From Nocardia albiluteola (GTDB lineage: Bacteria; Actinomycetota; Actinomycetes; Mycobacteriales; Mycobacteriaceae), in assembly GCF_018860155.1 (NCBI RefSeq), contig NZ_JAHKNI010000011.1, positions 234,656 through 298,655 of the forward strand: a DNA stretch of 64,000 nucleotides, written 5' to 3'. Positions 63,281 to 64,000 of this stretch are shown here, one piece after another. Both the position numbers and the translations under genes were made by a program. Each line of letters starts with the position of its first letter. The stretch's first letter is position 1. The notes below the pieces were generated by a model, which was given only the letters and a program-made list of their open reading frames with translations, was not told the origin of the DNA and searched no databases.

Positions 63281-64000
63281 ATGACCACTCGACCCGGGCC
63301 GGACGCCACCGATCCACGCCCGTCCGATCCGGACCTGGACGCGGTCATGAGCGAGCGGCGTCAGCTGATCAACCTCACGTACCGGCTGCTGGGCTCGCTG
63401 GACGAGGCGCAGGACGCCGTCCAGGAGACCTATGTCCGCTGGTATGCCCTGACCGCGCCGCAGCGGGACGCCATCGAATCCCCGGGCGCCTGGCTCACCA
63501 CTGTCGCCACCCGCATCTGCCTCAACCTGCTGGGCTCGGCGCGCGCCCGCCGGGAGACGTACGTGGGCGACTGGATCCCTGAGCCACTGCCCGACCCCGC
63601 CGAATGGGACCGCGTCCGCCCGGCCGGCGCCGTCGACCCGGCCGAGCGGGTCACCCTCGACGAGTCGATCAGCATGGCCTTTCTCGTGGTGCTCGATGCG
63701 ATGACGCCGGCGGAGCGAGTCGCGTTCGTCCTGCACGACGTCTTCCGCTATCCCTTCGCCGAGGTCGCCGAGATCACCGGCCGCACCCCGGCCGCGTCCC
63801 GCCAGCTGGCCTCCTCGGCCCGCCGCCGCGTCCGCGCCGCGCAACCGACCGCGACCCCGGCGGGCCGGCAGACCGAGGTCGTCAGGGCCTTCAAGGCGGC
63901 ATGGCAGGCCAAGGACATCGGCGCCATCGTCGGACTGCTCGACCCCGATGCCACGGCGACCGCCGACAGCGGCGGTCGCGTGATCAGCTTCCTGGACCCC
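63281..64000 (+). CDS. ECF sigma factor, SigJ-like, cut by the window end
   Basis: 240 codons are present and the frame is still open at base 64000. Region 2 is visible (RRQLINLTYRLLGSLDEAQD then AVQETYVRWYAL), with SPGAWLTTVATRICLNLLGS, and region 4 with MTPAERVAFVLHDVFRYPFA then EVAEITGRTPAASRQLASSA. After region 4 the chain continues (VVRAFKAAWQAKDIGAIVGL...) into a SnoaL-like C-terminal domain, the hallmark of SigJ/ECF41-type factors. These direct RNA polymerase without a classical anti-sigma factor, the SnoaL domain acting as a regulator. GAAGGGAG upstream supports ATG 63281. The usual ECF41 partner gene would lie outside the window. Confidence 0.88.
   Translation, partial: MTTRPGPDATDPRPSDPDLDAVMSERRQLINLTYRLLGSLDEAQDAVQETYVRWYALTAPQRDAIESPGAWLTTVATRICLNLLGSARARRETYVGDWIPEPLPDPAEWDRVRPAGAVDPAERVTLDESISMAFLVVLDAMTPAERVAFVLHDVFRYPFAEVAEITGRTPAASRQLASSARRRVRAAQPTATPAGRQTEVVRAFKAAWQAKDIGAIVGLLDPDATATADSGGRVISFLDP

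Noticed and set aside
1..64000. CRISPR array
   Set aside because: No regularly spaced short repeats with unique spacers were seen; the repeats found are two-copy, intragenic or inverted.

Overview
The window looks like a chromosomal segment of a Nocardia-type actinomycete (order Mycobacteriales). The evidence is the high G+C content, one giant type I fatty acid synthase gene followed by acpS, a PknK-like kinase domain, several leaderless or GTG/TTG-started genes, and small families typical of Nocardia, Rhodococcus and Mycobacterium (DUF3618, DUF3263, excalibur, VC0807). The species cannot be fixed from the sequence alone.

The left part (1 to 20.6 kb) reads as core chromosome. It holds a cupin gene divergent from a MarR regulator, a VC0807 membrane protein, a histidine kinase/response regulator pair with a small downstream gene, a second MarR regulator divergent from a pirin, a secreted excalibur protein, a DUF3618 protein, a Bcp peroxiredoxin, a large membrane-anchored hypothetical protein, a TetR regulator, a Uma2 nuclease-like protein, acpS, fas and tRNA-Leu(UAG). 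Terminator-like hairpins sit between most of the convergent genes.

From the tRNA to about 58 kb the window changes to an accessory region rich in broken genes. It starts with a UbiD-family pseudogene. Next come a succinate-semialdehyde dehydrogenase with a small membrane protein, and a monooxygenase-like/hydrolase pair; these two units share a candidate operator. A truncated TPR regulator and an IS3 transposase remnant follow. The centrepiece is a 17.2 kb gene for a 5,726-residue, four-module nonribosomal peptide synthetase: C, C-terminal half-C, A-T, C-A-T-E, C-A-T-E, C-A-T-TE. It is followed by a cytochrome P450, a convergent kinase/NB-ARC/LuxR regulator, a decayed P450 and two methyltransferases. 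Between 52 and 58 kb lie a small secreted Cys-pair peptide, a DUF6875-like gene, shrunken copies of the NRPS N-terminus and of the P450, and a starter-unit-like set (AMP ligase, carrier protein on the opposite strand, PapA-like acyltransferase).

The likely reading is one intact peptide-biosynthesis locus next to the remains of a duplicated locus. The intact genes predict a tetrapeptide with D-configured residues 2 and 3, possibly N-acylated, possibly oxidised by the P450, and released by the thioesterase. No MbtH-like protein or dedicated exporter was seen.

The right part (58 to 64 kb) returns to ordinary genes: two overlapping small genes, a tandem ABM-fold protein, a molybdopterin oxidoreductase translationally coupled to an HxlR regulator, a LUD-domain protein, and the start of a SigJ-like ECF sigma factor cut by the window end.
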